Source: Zingiber officinale (Eukaryota > Streptophyta > Magnoliopsida > Zingiberales > Zingiberaceae). Taken from it: a stretch of 64,000 nucleotides of DNA. Under the pieces are notes generated by a model that made no database searches, had not been told where the DNA came from, and was given only the letters and a program-made list of their open reading frames with translations. This document shows, piece after piece, positions 10,557 to 22,820 of this stretch (its first letter is position 1; each line of letters begins with the position of its first letter). Both the position numbers and the translations under genes were made by a program. The stretch lies in the NCBI RefSeq assembly GCF_018446385.1, contig NC_056001.1, positions 8,079,600 to 8,143,599 of the forward strand, read 5' to 3'.

Positions 10557-11078
10557 GTTTTGGGGGTGGACTGGAAGAACTCAGAGATTTTGGCGCTTTC
10601 CTATTTTTAATCCTCTCTCTTTTATACGCATCGTAAAAATAAAAACGGTGAAGGAAGTAAAGAGGACAAGGATGGGGCACCTTGCCAACTCAATAGTTTG
10701 GACTGTTCTGCCTCTCGCCCTGTGATTGATTGCGAGTGCTGGCCTGTAACGGCGTATAGATGATAACTCCTCCGTATAATGCAAAACAACTTCAAATTTC
10801 TTGTTAGACACATAACCTTATTGTCATATAGATTACAAATAATTGGGATTACATCTTTAACCATGTCAACTTAAATTATTTAAAACCACTTTGTAGGCGT
10901 TTTTGTGATTATTCTTTTGGAAGTAGTTGTCATCAGAAAGTTAGTCTTAGAATGAATTGTGGGTATGCTGCGGATTTAATTAGTCGGAGACAAAATGAGC
11001 ACGGACAAAGGTACAATTTGCGGTAACCCATGTTGGTGCATACTAAATTGGAAGTACTGACGCACATGGCCCACTGTG

Positions 11079-11103
11079 CATGTGGCTTGTGCAAAGCCAC
11101 ATG
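11079..11103. repeat. perfect short hairpin before the Raf-like gene
   Basis: CATGTGGCTT, a five-base loop GTGCA, then AAGCCACATG: a perfect 10-bp stem about 285 bp before the start codon, immediately followed by CATGCAAGC. The position is within the likely promoter or leader. The function is unknown. Confidence 0.5.
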
Positions 11104-11360
11104 CATGCAAGCCCATGCAACGCATGAAACAGGGGCCCACAAAAAAAATTGTAAACACCATTTGCATATAAAATTTAAAAATAATAAATAAACCCTGAAA
11201 ATCTCTGCCAGTTCGTATCTCAAAGCGGCATTAAGTAATAAACAAGTTTCTAGAATACATTAATGTGTGTTTATTCTCTTGTTACGTTGTATTTATTATT
11301 AAGTATTATTCATCGTATCGATTCTGTTATTTCTGGTTTCCGTTCTTTTGATCGGCCTTC

Positions 11361-11368
11361 AAACCCTA
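11361..11368 (+). promoter_or_regulatory. telo-box-like motif in the 5' leader
   Basis: AAACCCTA lies 19 bp before the start codon at 11,387. Telo boxes near the transcript start are common in plant genes expressed in growing tissue. Its closeness to the ATG suggests it is in the transcribed leader. Copy B has the same motif at 51,848. Confidence 0.5.
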
Positions 11369-11386
11369 GCCTTGGGATCGCCAGAA

Positions 11387-14300
11387 ATGGTCTCCGATCC
11401 CATTGCCGACCAGTTGGCATCATCAACCTTCGCCGCCGCGTACGACCGGAAGGTCAAGCTCCTCTGCAGCTACGGCGGCAAGATCATTCCGCGGGCCATC
11501 GACGGCTCGCTTCGCTACGCCGGCGGGGAGACGCGCATCATTACCCTCCGCCGTGATTCTTCCATCGCCGAGGTGCTCCGGAAGGTGACCGAGACCTATG
11601 GCCGGCCGGTGTTGCTGCGGTACCAACTCCCTGACGAGGATCTTGATTCCCTCGTCACAGTTTCCACATCCGAAGACCTCGAAAGCATGATGGAGGAGTA
11701 CGACAAGCTCACCGCCGATAGACTTAACGCCAAGCTTCGGCTCTTCCTCTTTTCGCCGTGTGAAGTTGGCGCCATTGGGGCAGATTCCTTTAATCCTTCT
11801 TTTGATCCTGACCAAATTGGCACGAGGTACATCGAGGCAGTTAATGGATTAAATTCGAGCATGAAGAGAAAGAAGTCGACGAACTTCTCTTCGTCACGGA
11901 AGTCGGATGCAATGGCCGCCACCGTGGTAGTGACCACTGAAGGTATGGGCGTAAAGACTGTGGTGCATGACGGCGTGGTGCCTTCTCATGCATGCCCCAC
12001 CTCTACTTCGTCACATGATTCATTCAACTGGGTTTCGAACGAGCAGCATAACAAAAATATGCAGCCAGCAATTGATTCTGCTAGCGAAATAGAGTTGTTG
12101 ACTTCAAATCAACCAGAACGGCCTCGTACAATTTCAAATGAGAAGAACAAATTGAGTTCAGGCCAATTTGGATTCCCTTCTTTAGAAGGTTGTGTACCAG
12201 AAACATATGTCAATGCACAACATGCCTTAATGAGGAGTTCTCTGGCAATGGGCTTCCCTCCTCCGGTCAACCATTTTAGTCTTCCAGCACAAACATATGC
12301 GCCAGTGACCCCCAATGATGCCCTGCATTTGGAAAATCCTAATCTTGTCACGGCTGTGAAGTTTTCTGGTGATATAAAGCATCAACCCGTGTTCCTACTT
12401 CCTCCATTGCCTTCTGCAAGCTTGCTTTCCCTGAATGATTCAACAATGAGATTGGATGATTGTACTTTGTGTCAGAGATCTTTACATCATGCTCATTCAG
12501 AGATTCTGGTAAAGAAGCAAGGCAATAAGCTTAATGACATTGCTCCCGAAGCTAATGCAATCTTGAAAAGTCAGCATTCAGAGGATTTGACAAGCATGCA
12601 AGCTCCTCAGCTAACAGATATTGGAACACTAGAAACTGAAACAGGGACACAAACTGATAATTTAGTAGCTGCAGCTCCATCAAACACCTCTGAAATTAGT
12701 AAGACTGCAACTGAGACATCACTAGAGAGCGAGAAGACAATTATAAGTGTATCCAATGTGGATCTTGATAGGGATTTGATACCACCAGTTTCTGTGGGCA
12801 TGGAAAACAACCCACAATCATCATACATAATTGAAATTAATTTGCACAAATCTTGCGAATCAAACTCTCTGCAAACAAAGGCTGATGGGCCACTATCCTT
12901 GGACATCAACCCAGAGAAACTCATCCAACCAACTATGCTTGAACCTTGTGGAGCATCCCTGGTTCTACCAAATTCTACAGTAGGGGATTCTTTGCAACAG
13001 CGAATGCTATTGCCAGAGCTTAATGTGTTTCTTAAGTATCCTGTTAGTCAAAACTTCAGTAATCAATCACTCATTTTTGATAATGCTTTTGTGGATAATA
13101 ATAATCTAGTTGGAAATTCAGATTATGAAACAAATAGACAACCAAGTCATAGAACTGCACGCACATTCTCACATGGCAATTGTAAACCTGGAATTTCAGA
13201 TTCTAGTAACCTGCTGAGACCAAATGGAATCCCCGATGTCGACACATCCAAGTACTTAAAGCCTGAACAACAACCACTGATTATTGTGAACACTCTTAAC
13301 ACTGGAATGCAGGATCAGGGGGATAAACTGTCTGTTATTAATCCTGTTAGTAATCCTGCAGTTGCTCCAGAAGCAAATGATGATGTGTTGATTAATCAAC
13401 AGACATCTGCACCTATGGATGCTGCTTACCTTCAGAATTTCGAACCTGCTTACACTAGTCAGATTCCAATTATGTCAAGGATCCATGGACAGTATCTATA
13501 CTATCCTGCAGCCAAAGATGGACCAAGAGGGATGTGCATGAATGTGGATCATAGTTTCAGTGGCAATGACATCAACAAGAATCCCATTGTCAATTTGAGT
13601 GACGAGATTCCTAGTTTAGTCTCCAAGAACATATTTAGTGTCCCAGCTATCCTTCAAAGGGACGGTGATCAACATTACACTTATTGCCATCCAAGTAACA
13701 CCGACCAATTGCAGCAAGTTGTTGACTTTGACTCACTTGTCAGCAACAAAGAAGTGCAGAAAGATATAGGAATTACATCAGTTCTGCCTCCAGTATCTGG
13801 TGATATTCCCAGCGAAGACTCAATAGCTATGGACATGCACAATAAAGTTTGTCCTTTGAGCTCTACGGTTGCTGTTCCTGCTGAAGATATCTTGTGCAAC
13901 TTACCTATCCCTCCTAACATTGATTCAACCACAGATCTTGCTTCATTTAAAGGTTGATCCCTCTCTCTTTGGCTGTAGAAAACATCCAATTATTATATCT
14001 TAACTTAATGCATTGTAAACATCTTTCTCTCTTGTCAAAAATTTAACAGTTGTTCATAACAAGCAAGAAATTCAAACTTCTGAAGAGAGTGCATCAGCAG
14101 TGCTGGAACTGCAGCCATGTGACATGCAAGTACCTGCTTTAATCTCTCTTGAAGCAAAACAGAGAACTCCTTGTTTTGATAAAGAATGTGGGACAACTGA
14201 GAATAACAAAGACAAACATGACCAAATTGAGGTGATTTACATATTCACAACATTAACACTGCCATTCTTATTAGGAACCAACAATCATTGTAATGCAGAT

Positions 14301-17300
14301 GGTCAAGGCCAAACAATCAGAGAAGATAAAGTGCACTTTCCACAATAGAAATGGTCTTGGACATCTTCAGGTTTGATGATGGAAATCAGCATTTTTTGGT
14401 TTCTCTATTTCTTTTTGAAATTTGTGTTTTCAAATGGATAGTGTTGGTTTTACTTTGGTGAGTATTTAAACCTGTAGTGTTTGATTCAGATAATCAAGAA
14501 CAGTGAATTGGAAGAGTTGAAAGAGCTTGAGTCTGGAACTTTTGGGACTGTGTATCATGGCAAGTGGAGAGGTTCAGATGTTGTGATTCAAAGGATCAGT
14601 GATAGGGTTTTTGCTGGGAAGCCATCAGAGCAGGAGCATGCAGTATGTGCAGTCATTCACAAATTGCTTGCTATATTTTGTTTCTTTAATTTCCATGTTT
14701 ATATGTGTTTATTCATACCCTCAGAAAACTAACTTTTGGAACGAAGCTTGTAAACTTGTTAACTTGCATCACCCAAATGTTGTGGCATTCTATGGAATTG
14801 TGTTGGATGGCCCTGGTGGATCCATTGCAACAGTATCAGAGTTCGTGGTTAATGGTTCGCTTCGGTGTGCTTTGCTGAAAAATGAGAAGTACCTTTGTTT
14901 CTCCTATTACCTTGTGCAAGAAACAATTGCATAATTTAAGGTTTTCATATTATTAGGATAGAATTTGACTTTACTATCTTTGAGCAGGTTGTTTGATAGG
15001 CGCAGGTGTCTGCTTATTGCTATGGATGTGGCATTTGGCATGGAATACCTTCACAGTAAAAATGTCATACATTTCGACTTGAAAAGTGAAAATTTGCTTG
15101 TTAATTTGGGGGATATTGAACGTCCAATATGCAAGGTAAGATTGTATGGTTTGTGTTAAAAGAATGCATTTATTTTTGCAAGTGTTTTTACAACTCCAAA
15201 GAGGTTTTTGTTGGGGGAAAACTGTAACTGAAACCCTTAAAGAACAACTAGAAACTTTCCCCTTTGGGAGTGGGTCTAGAAGAGCCTACTAGTTATAGTC
15301 CTCACCATGTCCATCAAGGTGCAATTTCACATTTTTGGTGACACTATTTTGCCATGGCTCTCAAGGCATCTAACGTTGATGCATACTACCCTGTTCCTGA
15401 AGTTACCTCCCATAATACTCTCTGCCACACTTTGACCTTACAATTTTAACCTTTCTACCTATTGACTTGAAATAAAATCAACCATATGAGATAGGTGTCT
15501 TCTAACTAATGCCTTTGAAATGGAATTAGCCAACATAAAACCAATATGAGAGTGTTCTAGGATCACCTATTGATTTTGAATCCACTCATTGATGGCACAA
15601 ATGAAAGGTTAGCTGTTAAGATTCAGACATTCAGACTATCTTTGAATGGTTGAACATTCAGATGCAGATTATGTTGCACTACGAGATACATTTTTCTATT
15701 AGCAGGTGGTGCTGCCATCTTGTGAAAGAGTAAAAAAGCAAAAGCTAATAGCTATGTCCGCATCTGAAGCTGAATACATAACATGTTATAAGGCTACTTC
15801 ACAGGCTTTGTAGATTAAGGCTCACTGCTTTTTACATATCTTGAGTTGTCCAATTGTTTTATTTATCTTAATAATTTGTTTACCCTTAATGTAGTTCACA
15901 CATAACCTTTCATGCCCTGTAGGTAATGTAAATGTTTTTTTTTTCCAGTTTTTGAATGAGTAATGCCTTGATCACCTTGATATCTCTCTAGCATCCATAA
16001 TGAATATTATATTTGATCTTATATAAGTCTGGGCATATATTAGACTTCTTACCAAGGAAGAATATGGAATACTTTTACTTATTCCCTCTCAATTTTATTT
16101 ATTCCCTGTACAACAGGTGAAGGGACGCTAGAGCAATTTCTCATCCTAAAACAATGTCAATATAAGCCCTTCAAGACAAACTAAGTAATCTCTTAGAAAT
16201 GCAATATTGCTACGTCTCTTGTTTTCAGATTTGTTTAAATTAAATATTAAGTTTGATATAAACTTGTTATTTGATAATTTGGTCAAAGTGGGACATTGTT
16301 GAGAAAAATCTATAGATATCTCAAATTGCCTTTTTGACCTGTCAAATATCTGTCTAATGAGACAATTAAGTATTTTATCAATTGGATAATTATTTTTTAT
16401 CATCACAAGAACTTTTGTTTGAAAGTGTCAATTAACCTATTTTTTATAATAATAAAATAAAAAAGGATTTAGCTAGTATAAGTATGGGGGTGCCTAACAC
16501 TAGAGCAATTAAGCATTTGAGAGTTCTTATCCTATGATCAATTGATAGTGCACATTAAGGCTCTCGGGGGTTAGAAGGCACTTACTGCATATGGTTGGTT
16601 TTCTTTCGAGTCAAATTCTTAATGTAGCGATATCGGTATACTTATAATTCATGCAGAATTTTGATTCGCTCATATTTGTTGTGTTTTTCATTAGTCATGG
16701 CAAAGTATTTATTATATCTTGTATCTGATTTTTTTATGTCAGTTTCTAGATGGGGAGTAACTACCTTAACCATATTAGTTTTGCACACTTAAAGCATTGT
16801 AGTTCTGGAGTAAACATGGGAGGGCTGTTACTTCTCTTTGCTTTCTCTCTCCTCCCTTTGGTTTAAATAGACCATGCATCGTTTATCTGAAGTGCTTTGT
16901 AATTTGCCATTTTTCTTCCGTGTCACAAAGTTAGCATTTTGCTGGAAATGAAATCAAGTGTTGAAGTTCCAGCAAAACTAGGGGTGCATGCAAGCTCCCA
17001 TAATTTCTAGATGCTTGTGTTTGGCATTGAGTTCACTTGCGGCTTGCTGGAGGGGAACCTATGTGGGAGTCTTCCAATGATCAAGAGGATTGTTTAGTCC
17101 CAACCCCTAATGTGCTTCCTTCGGCATTTTTGTGTTGTTATTATTAACATTAGAAACACAGATGACATAGCATTGACCCTTGTTCTTGTGACAGCTTTAT
17201 TTTCTGCTTTGCATTTTTTAGTAAGTTTCTTGAGATTGGATGCACTGGCATCTATGAGCTTTTTCTGTCCTGGTCACCTATTGCAGATTGGCTATCTTCT

Positions 17301-17999
17301 CTCAAAAATAAAATTCAAGGCATTGGTGTCCAGTGGAATGCAAGGAATTGTACCCTGGATGGCTCCAGAGCTTCTTCGAGGCAAAGATGCCCATTACACT
17401 GAGAAAGTAAAGTTTGTCTATTCTATTATTCCTAGAAAATCCTTGCATTTTTATCTTATGGTCCATATGTACTTGTCATTTTATCAGAAGTTTGGAAATG
17501 AGTTAATCACATATGAAGTATAATGAATATAACCTTTTTCCTTTCTTTGTTTTCATCAGGTAGATGTATTCTCCTTTGGGATTGTGATGTGGGAGCTCAT
17601 CACTGGAGATGAACCGTTTAAAGACATGCATTATGGAGCCATTATAGGTGGTTTGATTCACTAATACTCCATTATCGACAATGTCAAGGCAAACTTGAGT
17701 TCAGTTAGCAGTTAGCAACTGATATGTTTGGATCTTTTTTAAGAAAAAAGATTATATGAAGCACTGATATAGTCTAAAATAACTAGGATGTTTTCAGACA
17801 ATTGCTCATTTGTTTTCAACTTTGAGCAGGTGGGATTCTGGAGGGCACGCTGCGACCTCCTGTGCCTGAATCTTGTGATGCTGAGTGGAGATCACTTATG
17901 GAGCAATGCTGGGCCACTGACCCGGAGCTGAGGCCAGGCTTCGCCGAAATCGCTGGCAGGTTAAGAATAATGTTACTTTCATTTCCTCAGGAAGGATAA
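11387..17999 (+). CDS. PB1-domain Raf-like protein, predicted pseudokinase, 1,196 aa (copy A)
   Basis: Eight coding exons: 11,387-13,952; 14,050-14,231; 14,490-14,642; 14,725-14,888; 14,988-15,135; 17,287-17,406; 17,560-17,647; 17,830-17,999. All introns are GT-AG and the phases close to 1,197 codons. Residues about 20-120 form a PB1 domain ([15 protein letters not shown] and the acidic loop around [13 protein letters not shown]). A long, Ser/Asn-rich middle follows. The C-terminal 280 residues align with group-B (B4-type) plant Raf-like kinases, including [21 protein letters not shown] and [16 protein letters not shown]. Key catalytic parts are altered: the first Gly of the Gly-rich loop is Glu ([12 protein letters not shown]), the VAIK lysine is Gln (VVIQRI), and the DFG motif is replaced by YL in KIGYLLSKI. 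The HFD aspartate and Asn are kept. B4 Raf-like kinases act on SnRK2s in osmotic stress; this one is more likely a scaffold. The start is the ATG at 11,387, as the upstream in-frame TTG is not a plant start. Confidence 0.88.
15655..15813 (+). mobile_element. Ty1/copia RNase H fragment (fossil) in intron 5
   Basis: A short piece resembling the end of a copia pol gene, with the SDADY-like start (tcagatgcagattat) and the KSKKQK...SEAEY-like segment (aaaaagcaaaagctaat ... tctgaagctgaatac) that marks the RNase H domain. It lies in the 2.15-kb intron 5 of the Raf-like gene in the gene's orientation. It is old and broken; no LTRs were found around it. Confidence 0.6.
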
Positions 18000-18830
18000 T
18001 TTCTAGCAGCAAGGCCAACTTGTGGAGTCATTCACCAACTAAAAGAGGGCTAAATTTGCAGAAGCTTGTGTCCATAATCCATGAGATTTGTGATGGCTCT
18101 TCAACCTTTTTTTTTTTTAGCATCCATCATTCTTCTATAATTTTCTTGATTTTTTTTTCTTGCAACCAGCTGAGAAACATCGGCCAACAATTATCAGTTT
18201 ACTAGTGAATAACGTACTACGGTTCTGGACTTTCCACTACTATGTTAGTATCTGGAAGTGTCAGTTAGCTGAATTATCTGCTAATGACAATATAATAATA
18301 TAAAACATAATGATGATCAGAGAATAGTGTCAAATATTGCTATGGCTCAATTGGGCGAGGAAAGGCACACTTCTCCAATTAATCCACATATGGTTTTTTT
18401 TTTTTCTTTGAAAAAGTAAATATAAAAAAATTCAGTAGCAATACTACCTACATAACATGGATCTATTGAGGGAGCCTAGTTAATGGATGTGTTGATTTGG
18501 TATCAAAAAGAGCACTATTACCTTAGTCAGATTCATTTTTTACATATCAAAAAGATCACAGGCATTGATTTGGAATCAACCCACTGAAAGGCTTTAAATC
18601 AAAATTTGGCCCTAATCAAAACTGTAAAATGTTGAAATAGAGGACCAAATTGCTCTTGATTATAGCCCGACGCCTCTATACTGACCTGGGCTCCCATCTG
18701 CTGTAGTGCTACTCTATTTCTAATTTCGTCGCCTCCTCTACCTTTAGGAGACAATTGGCCAGCAAGAAGCTTGGAGAGGAATTATTGTCGCGGCGGTCAC
18801 TTTCTTAAATCTGGCTTCGGCGAGGGCCTC
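18000..18830. other. 3' flank of the Raf-like gene
   Basis: The 3' UTR and downstream sequence of the Raf-like gene, AT-rich with several T runs. I see no further coding sequence. A GC-richer stretch from about 18,660 leads up to the hAT target site and is identical in copy B. Confidence 0.6.
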
Positions 18831-18838
18831 AGCGGTAG
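18831..18838. repeat. hAT target-site duplication, left (copy A)
   Basis: AGCGGTAG directly precedes the element's TAGACCTGACC end. The same eight bases follow the other end at 21,707-21,714. An 8-bp duplication is the hallmark of hAT transposons. Confidence 0.9.
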
Positions 18839-21706
18839 TAGACCTGACCACGGTTCGGAACCGACGGTTCGACGGTTCGGAACCGCCGGTTCGACGGTTC
18901 CAGGCAGGTCGACCCTTAACCTTAACCGCCCAAGACGGTTACGGTTCACGGTTCAGAACCGCCGGTTCACGGTTCGGTTCACGGTTCGTCACGGTTCGTC
19001 ACGGTTCAAGATTAATATGTTAATAAAAATTAAAAATTAAAAATTAAACATTAAACATTAAAAATTAGAAATTAAAATTTATTAAAAAAAGGGCTTGCAC
19101 TTATTTAAGTTGCCTACGTATCCCTTTAGGGGAATCAAAGCCCACGTAGTTCTTTTATATTTTTATTCTTTTATATTTTCACTCACTTCCATTTCTCGTT
19201 CCTGTCGTATTCGTTCCTTTAGTATCAAAATCTTCAACTTCGTCATTTGAAAGTTACATTCCTTAGATTCTTTTCTTCGCTCTGGTCCAATTGTCTAGTA
19301 ATGCTTGAGCTTCCAATGAGTCGGGAGATAAAGTTGATCGTCGTTCATCTAATATGTTGCAGCGCTGAACGTCTGTTACAACAACGATTGATTTGGACAA
19401 GCTAAAATTTCTTTTGCGCGATCGAGAGGACGGAAAAGCTTTGAGCCTTCTATGACCACCACTTTAAGATATCGAAGTCTAATTCGCTATTTGCTTCATT
19501 AAAATCAAAAGAAATTATAAAATAATTCTCAAGTTACTGTGTGAAATTTTTGTCTATTCTTTTAATAAAAGTTGTGCTTTTGTAAGTTTTAAATTACTAC
19601 TACTAGTTTGTTGAATTTTAGAAATATTAATTTGTGTTCCATATTTTGCATAATATTGATTATAAATATCATATAAATAAATTCTAACATTATATATAAT
19701 ATTATTTGGATCGGGGGAAGAAGAATCTTTAATTGGAATTAAAGCATCATAATATAAAGTTAACATTTCTTGTAAAACTTCTAATTTAAATCTAGGATCT
19801 AAAGCAAATGCAATTAAATAAATTTCAGGAATTAAAATAAAATATTTTTCCCATTTAGTTTTCATAGCTAAGATGCAAGGAGATAAAGATTCATTATTAA
19901 TATGTTCATTTAAAACTAATACTATATTAGAAAAATTTTCTAAAACTAATTGAGCGGGATAATAAACACAGGAAAGTTGTTCGGTTGCATTATTAAATAC
20001 TTTTAAAATTTCACAAATACTACTACAAATATTCCATTGTTGTGAAAATAAATATATATTAGCATTAGTGTTTTGTGCAAAAATGAACATAATAATTCTT
20101 TATATTGAAATGAATCTTGTAATAATTGGTATGTTGAATTCCAGCGTGTTGGTACATCACGTGGAAATTTTTAGGTCTCATTCCATTAATTTTACAAAAC
20201 CTACCCCATTGTTTCATTATAGATGGATGAGACCATAAATAAGAAATTGCAATTCTAATTGGTTTAATATAACTTTCTAAAATTTTTAAACCATCTTGAA
20301 CACATAAATTTAAAACATGGCATACACAACGAATATGAAAAATAAACCTCAATAATAGGTTGACAAACAAATTTTAGATCATCTATACAAGCGGTATTAG
20401 AACTAGCATTATCTAATGATATTGAAAATATTTTATGAGTTAAACCATATTCTTCTAAAATTAAACATAATAATTGTGCGATATTATGAGCATTATGTGA
20501 TTCATCAAAAACTCTATAAGCTAATAATCTTTTTTGGAGGTTTTAAGAGTTATCGATCCAATGGCAAGTCACACCCATATACGAATGTGTTTGCCAATGA
20601 TCACTCCAAATATCGGAACATAAAGAAACTTTATTATCTAATTTACTAAATTCATCAATTAAATTCTTTTTTCCTTGTTTTACTAATTTTTTAATTATAC
20701 GAGTAAGTGTAGTCCTAGGAACACGTTTAGCACATGGATTAAGAGATTCTTTACAAAAATCTTCAAATGTGCATTTAGATCCAAAACTAAAAGAAAGATG
20801 TTCTACGGAAACAAATTTAGCTAATGATTCTCTTAATTTATTATCCGAATATAAAAATAAATCGGAATCGGTACTACCGCTAGTTGAAGAAAATCTTGAT
20901 AATTGTGTTTGAGAACGGTCGAGTCCATATTCCGTCGGGTGCTTCGTTTCTACATGTCGTTTCAACGACCCATAGCCGCCGCCGGCTTGGAATTTGTAGG
21001 AAGCATTGCAGTGCTTACATTTTGCACGCATTTCTCCCGACGGAAGAGTGACCTTCTCAAAATGTTTAGTAAAAATAGAAGACTTTAGAGGAGGAAGTTC
21101 CCGAACCTTAGAAGTAATTGCATCGGTACTTCCTTGTGTTTCGGGTGTCGGATTCGGAAGATGCTCGATCTCATCATCGGTGGATTGAATGTTGGGGTCC
21201 TCCTCCATGATTCATTATGTTGCTTTTCCGAGCTCGAGATGATGACCTCCGCGGCCTCCTTCCATTGTAATTGAAAAGAAAGCGTGTAGAGATTAGAGAA
21301 TACGAAAATGAGATTAAGAGTAGAAGATGTGTGTGAAAAATGATGAAATAAGCTCTCTATTTATAGAGTTTTGATAATGTGGACACTAAATCATAGCCAT
21401 TGATCAAAAAGCGGTCAAATGATCCTAACCGTTGAAAAAAATACCTAAAAACCCTCCCATGACTACGAACCGCGGTTAACGGCGGTTCCAACTATGAACA
21501 GCGGTTAACCGTGTTCAAGCCGTTAAAAAAAAAACGGTGAACCGCGGTTCAACCAGCGGTTAACCGCGGTTCGCGATTTACATCAATGAACGGGCCCGGC
21601 AACTTGCGGGCGGTTCCGGCGAACCGGGTCAACGGGCAACCGGCCCGTTGACCCGGTTACGGGCCCGGGCCGGGTCCGGGCCAGACCCGGCCCGGGGTCG
21701 GGTCTA
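18839..21706 (-). mobile_element. hAT DNA transposon, 2,868 bp (copy A)
   Basis: Bounded by short terminal inverted repeats, TAGACCTGACC at the left and TAGACCCGACC read inward from the right, and flanked by the 8-bp duplication AGCGGTAG. Both ends are packed with subterminal repeats of the CGGTTC / GAACCG type; at the right these grade into GGGCCCGG runs. The transposase gene lies on the minus strand. A TATA box for it, TATAAATA on the minus strand, is at 21,358-21,365. The element holds the same site in copy B, so it was present before the duplication. Confidence 0.9.
19250..21265 (-). pseudogene. hAT transposase, broken (copy A)
   Basis: The minus-strand coding region starts MEGG-like at 21,265. 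In order it has a BED zinc finger (CKHCNASYKF ... LKRHVETKH), the catalytic-Asp region LCSDIWSDHWQTHSY, the CVCHVLNLC motif, then KFSNIVLVLNE- and ALDPRFKLEV-like parts, and finally an hATC dimerisation region recognisable as ELDFDILKWW (about 19,480-19,430) and LDERRSTLS (about 19,350). The frame is interrupted at least three times, including a stop where copy B has the Trp of DNSWNLQK (near 20,543) and frameshifts near 20,370, 20,090 and in the hATC part. No complete transposase can be made from this copy. Confidence 0.85.
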
Positions 21707-21714
21707 AGCGGTAG
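21707..21714. repeat. hAT target-site duplication, right (copy A)
   Basis: AGCGGTAG immediately after GGTCTA, matching the left flank exactly. Confidence 0.9.
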
Positions 21715-22345
21715 GGGCGAGGGTCTGGTCCCTTTCATACGTCGTAAGTATAGTTGAAATCTAATTAAAATTAGTTAGATTTTTTTTGGATTCATTTTTT
21801 CATCTAGATTATAATTTTATGTCGAATTAGACAGTTTGATGGGTGGACCGTCCTCTACTCGATACTATATAATTTGTCACTGCAGGTGGCCTTTGACCGT
21901 CTGACTTAATCCAAAATTATAATTTAGATGGAAAAGTGACTTAGGAGAGATTGTAGTTAATTTTAATCGGATTCTGATTACGATCCAACATGCAAATTTA
22001 TTAAAAAGATCAGAAAAAAAATTAGAGATTACAAATTAGAAGATCTGGATTCAACTAACAATAAGTGGTGGTGATGTTAGAAGAGAAATTATTTAAAATA
22101 AAGAGAAATTATCTAAAAATTAAAAAGTTATTAAGAGTGGAGGATTATTAGGTGTTTATATAGATTATATTCTTTAACATCACAATAAATTTAAAAATTC
22201 TAATATATAAATTATCATTCTTATCTATTTCAAGAAAGAATTATTAACATTTACTATCCTAAAAATTCAAAATCGACTCAAAATATAAAAAAGATAGAAC
22301 ATATAAAAAACTACCTTAAACACTTAAAGAATAAAAATTATCAAA

Positions 22346-22379
<34 letters not shown>

Positions 22380-22820
22380 TACAGTCATAAGAATTCATCT
22401 TAGAATTTAGAATAGTTTCAGATGATAACCCAAGAAAAAATTTATCTATTTGTAAAATCTACTAGTAGTCGTTGGACTTTTGGAATCCTTGTTAATCCGC
22501 GGACGAGCTTGACATCATGGATGTTATTCTTGTTCATCTTCACGTTTCTCAATCACTTCTTGTATTTTCTCACATGTGCAACATAATCCTTGACGACCAT
22601 GAGATTTTTGGATTTCTTCAGAATTACCTTGTTGCACTTACTGTGAATCTAGAACAAATAAAGGATCATCATCGAACACTTCGTCGTTGTTGAATTCATC
22701 TACCTCATCATCATTCTAAACTTAATCATTAATCGCCTCAACCTCGTCTCCAATTTGAAATTGTGATTTCTCTTCAATTATAGTATCTTCCATGACTTGT
22801 AGCGTATCAGATTCATCAAT
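21715..22820. other. AT-rich intergenic, identical in both copies
   Basis: No gene recognised. It contains the (AAT)n microsatellite at 22,346-22,378 and short degenerate frames. The block appears base-for-base the same in copy B at offset 40,352. Confidence 0.6.
22346..22378. repeat. (AAT)11 microsatellite (copy A)
   Basis: Eleven AAT units. Copy B has the same number at 62,698-62,730. Such loci change length quickly, so equal length argues for a very recent duplication or for a copied consensus. Confidence 0.9.

Larger units (their letters stand above)
9900..11386. other. intergenic; 5' region of the PB1/Raf-like gene
   Basis: No gene supported. It holds an inverted repeat at 10,408-10,556 and a small perfect hairpin at 11,079-11,103 followed by CATGCATGC (an RY-type element). 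A minus-strand open frame at 10,182-10,391 has a signal-peptide-like start but no recognisable homology. The 5' leader of the Raf-like gene probably occupies the last 100-150 bp. Confidence 0.55.

Noticed and set aside
11361-11368. AAACCCTA as telomeric repeat
   Set aside because: Only a single unit; telo boxes occur singly in plant gene leaders.
17287-17330. Loss of DFG as a mere exon-boundary error
   Set aside because: The preceding exon ends in phase 0 at a good donor and this exon starts at a clean CAG acceptor. The residues on either side (PICK before, LSKIK after) align directly with the family. No nearby acceptor or donor would add a DFG. RNA evidence could still overturn this.
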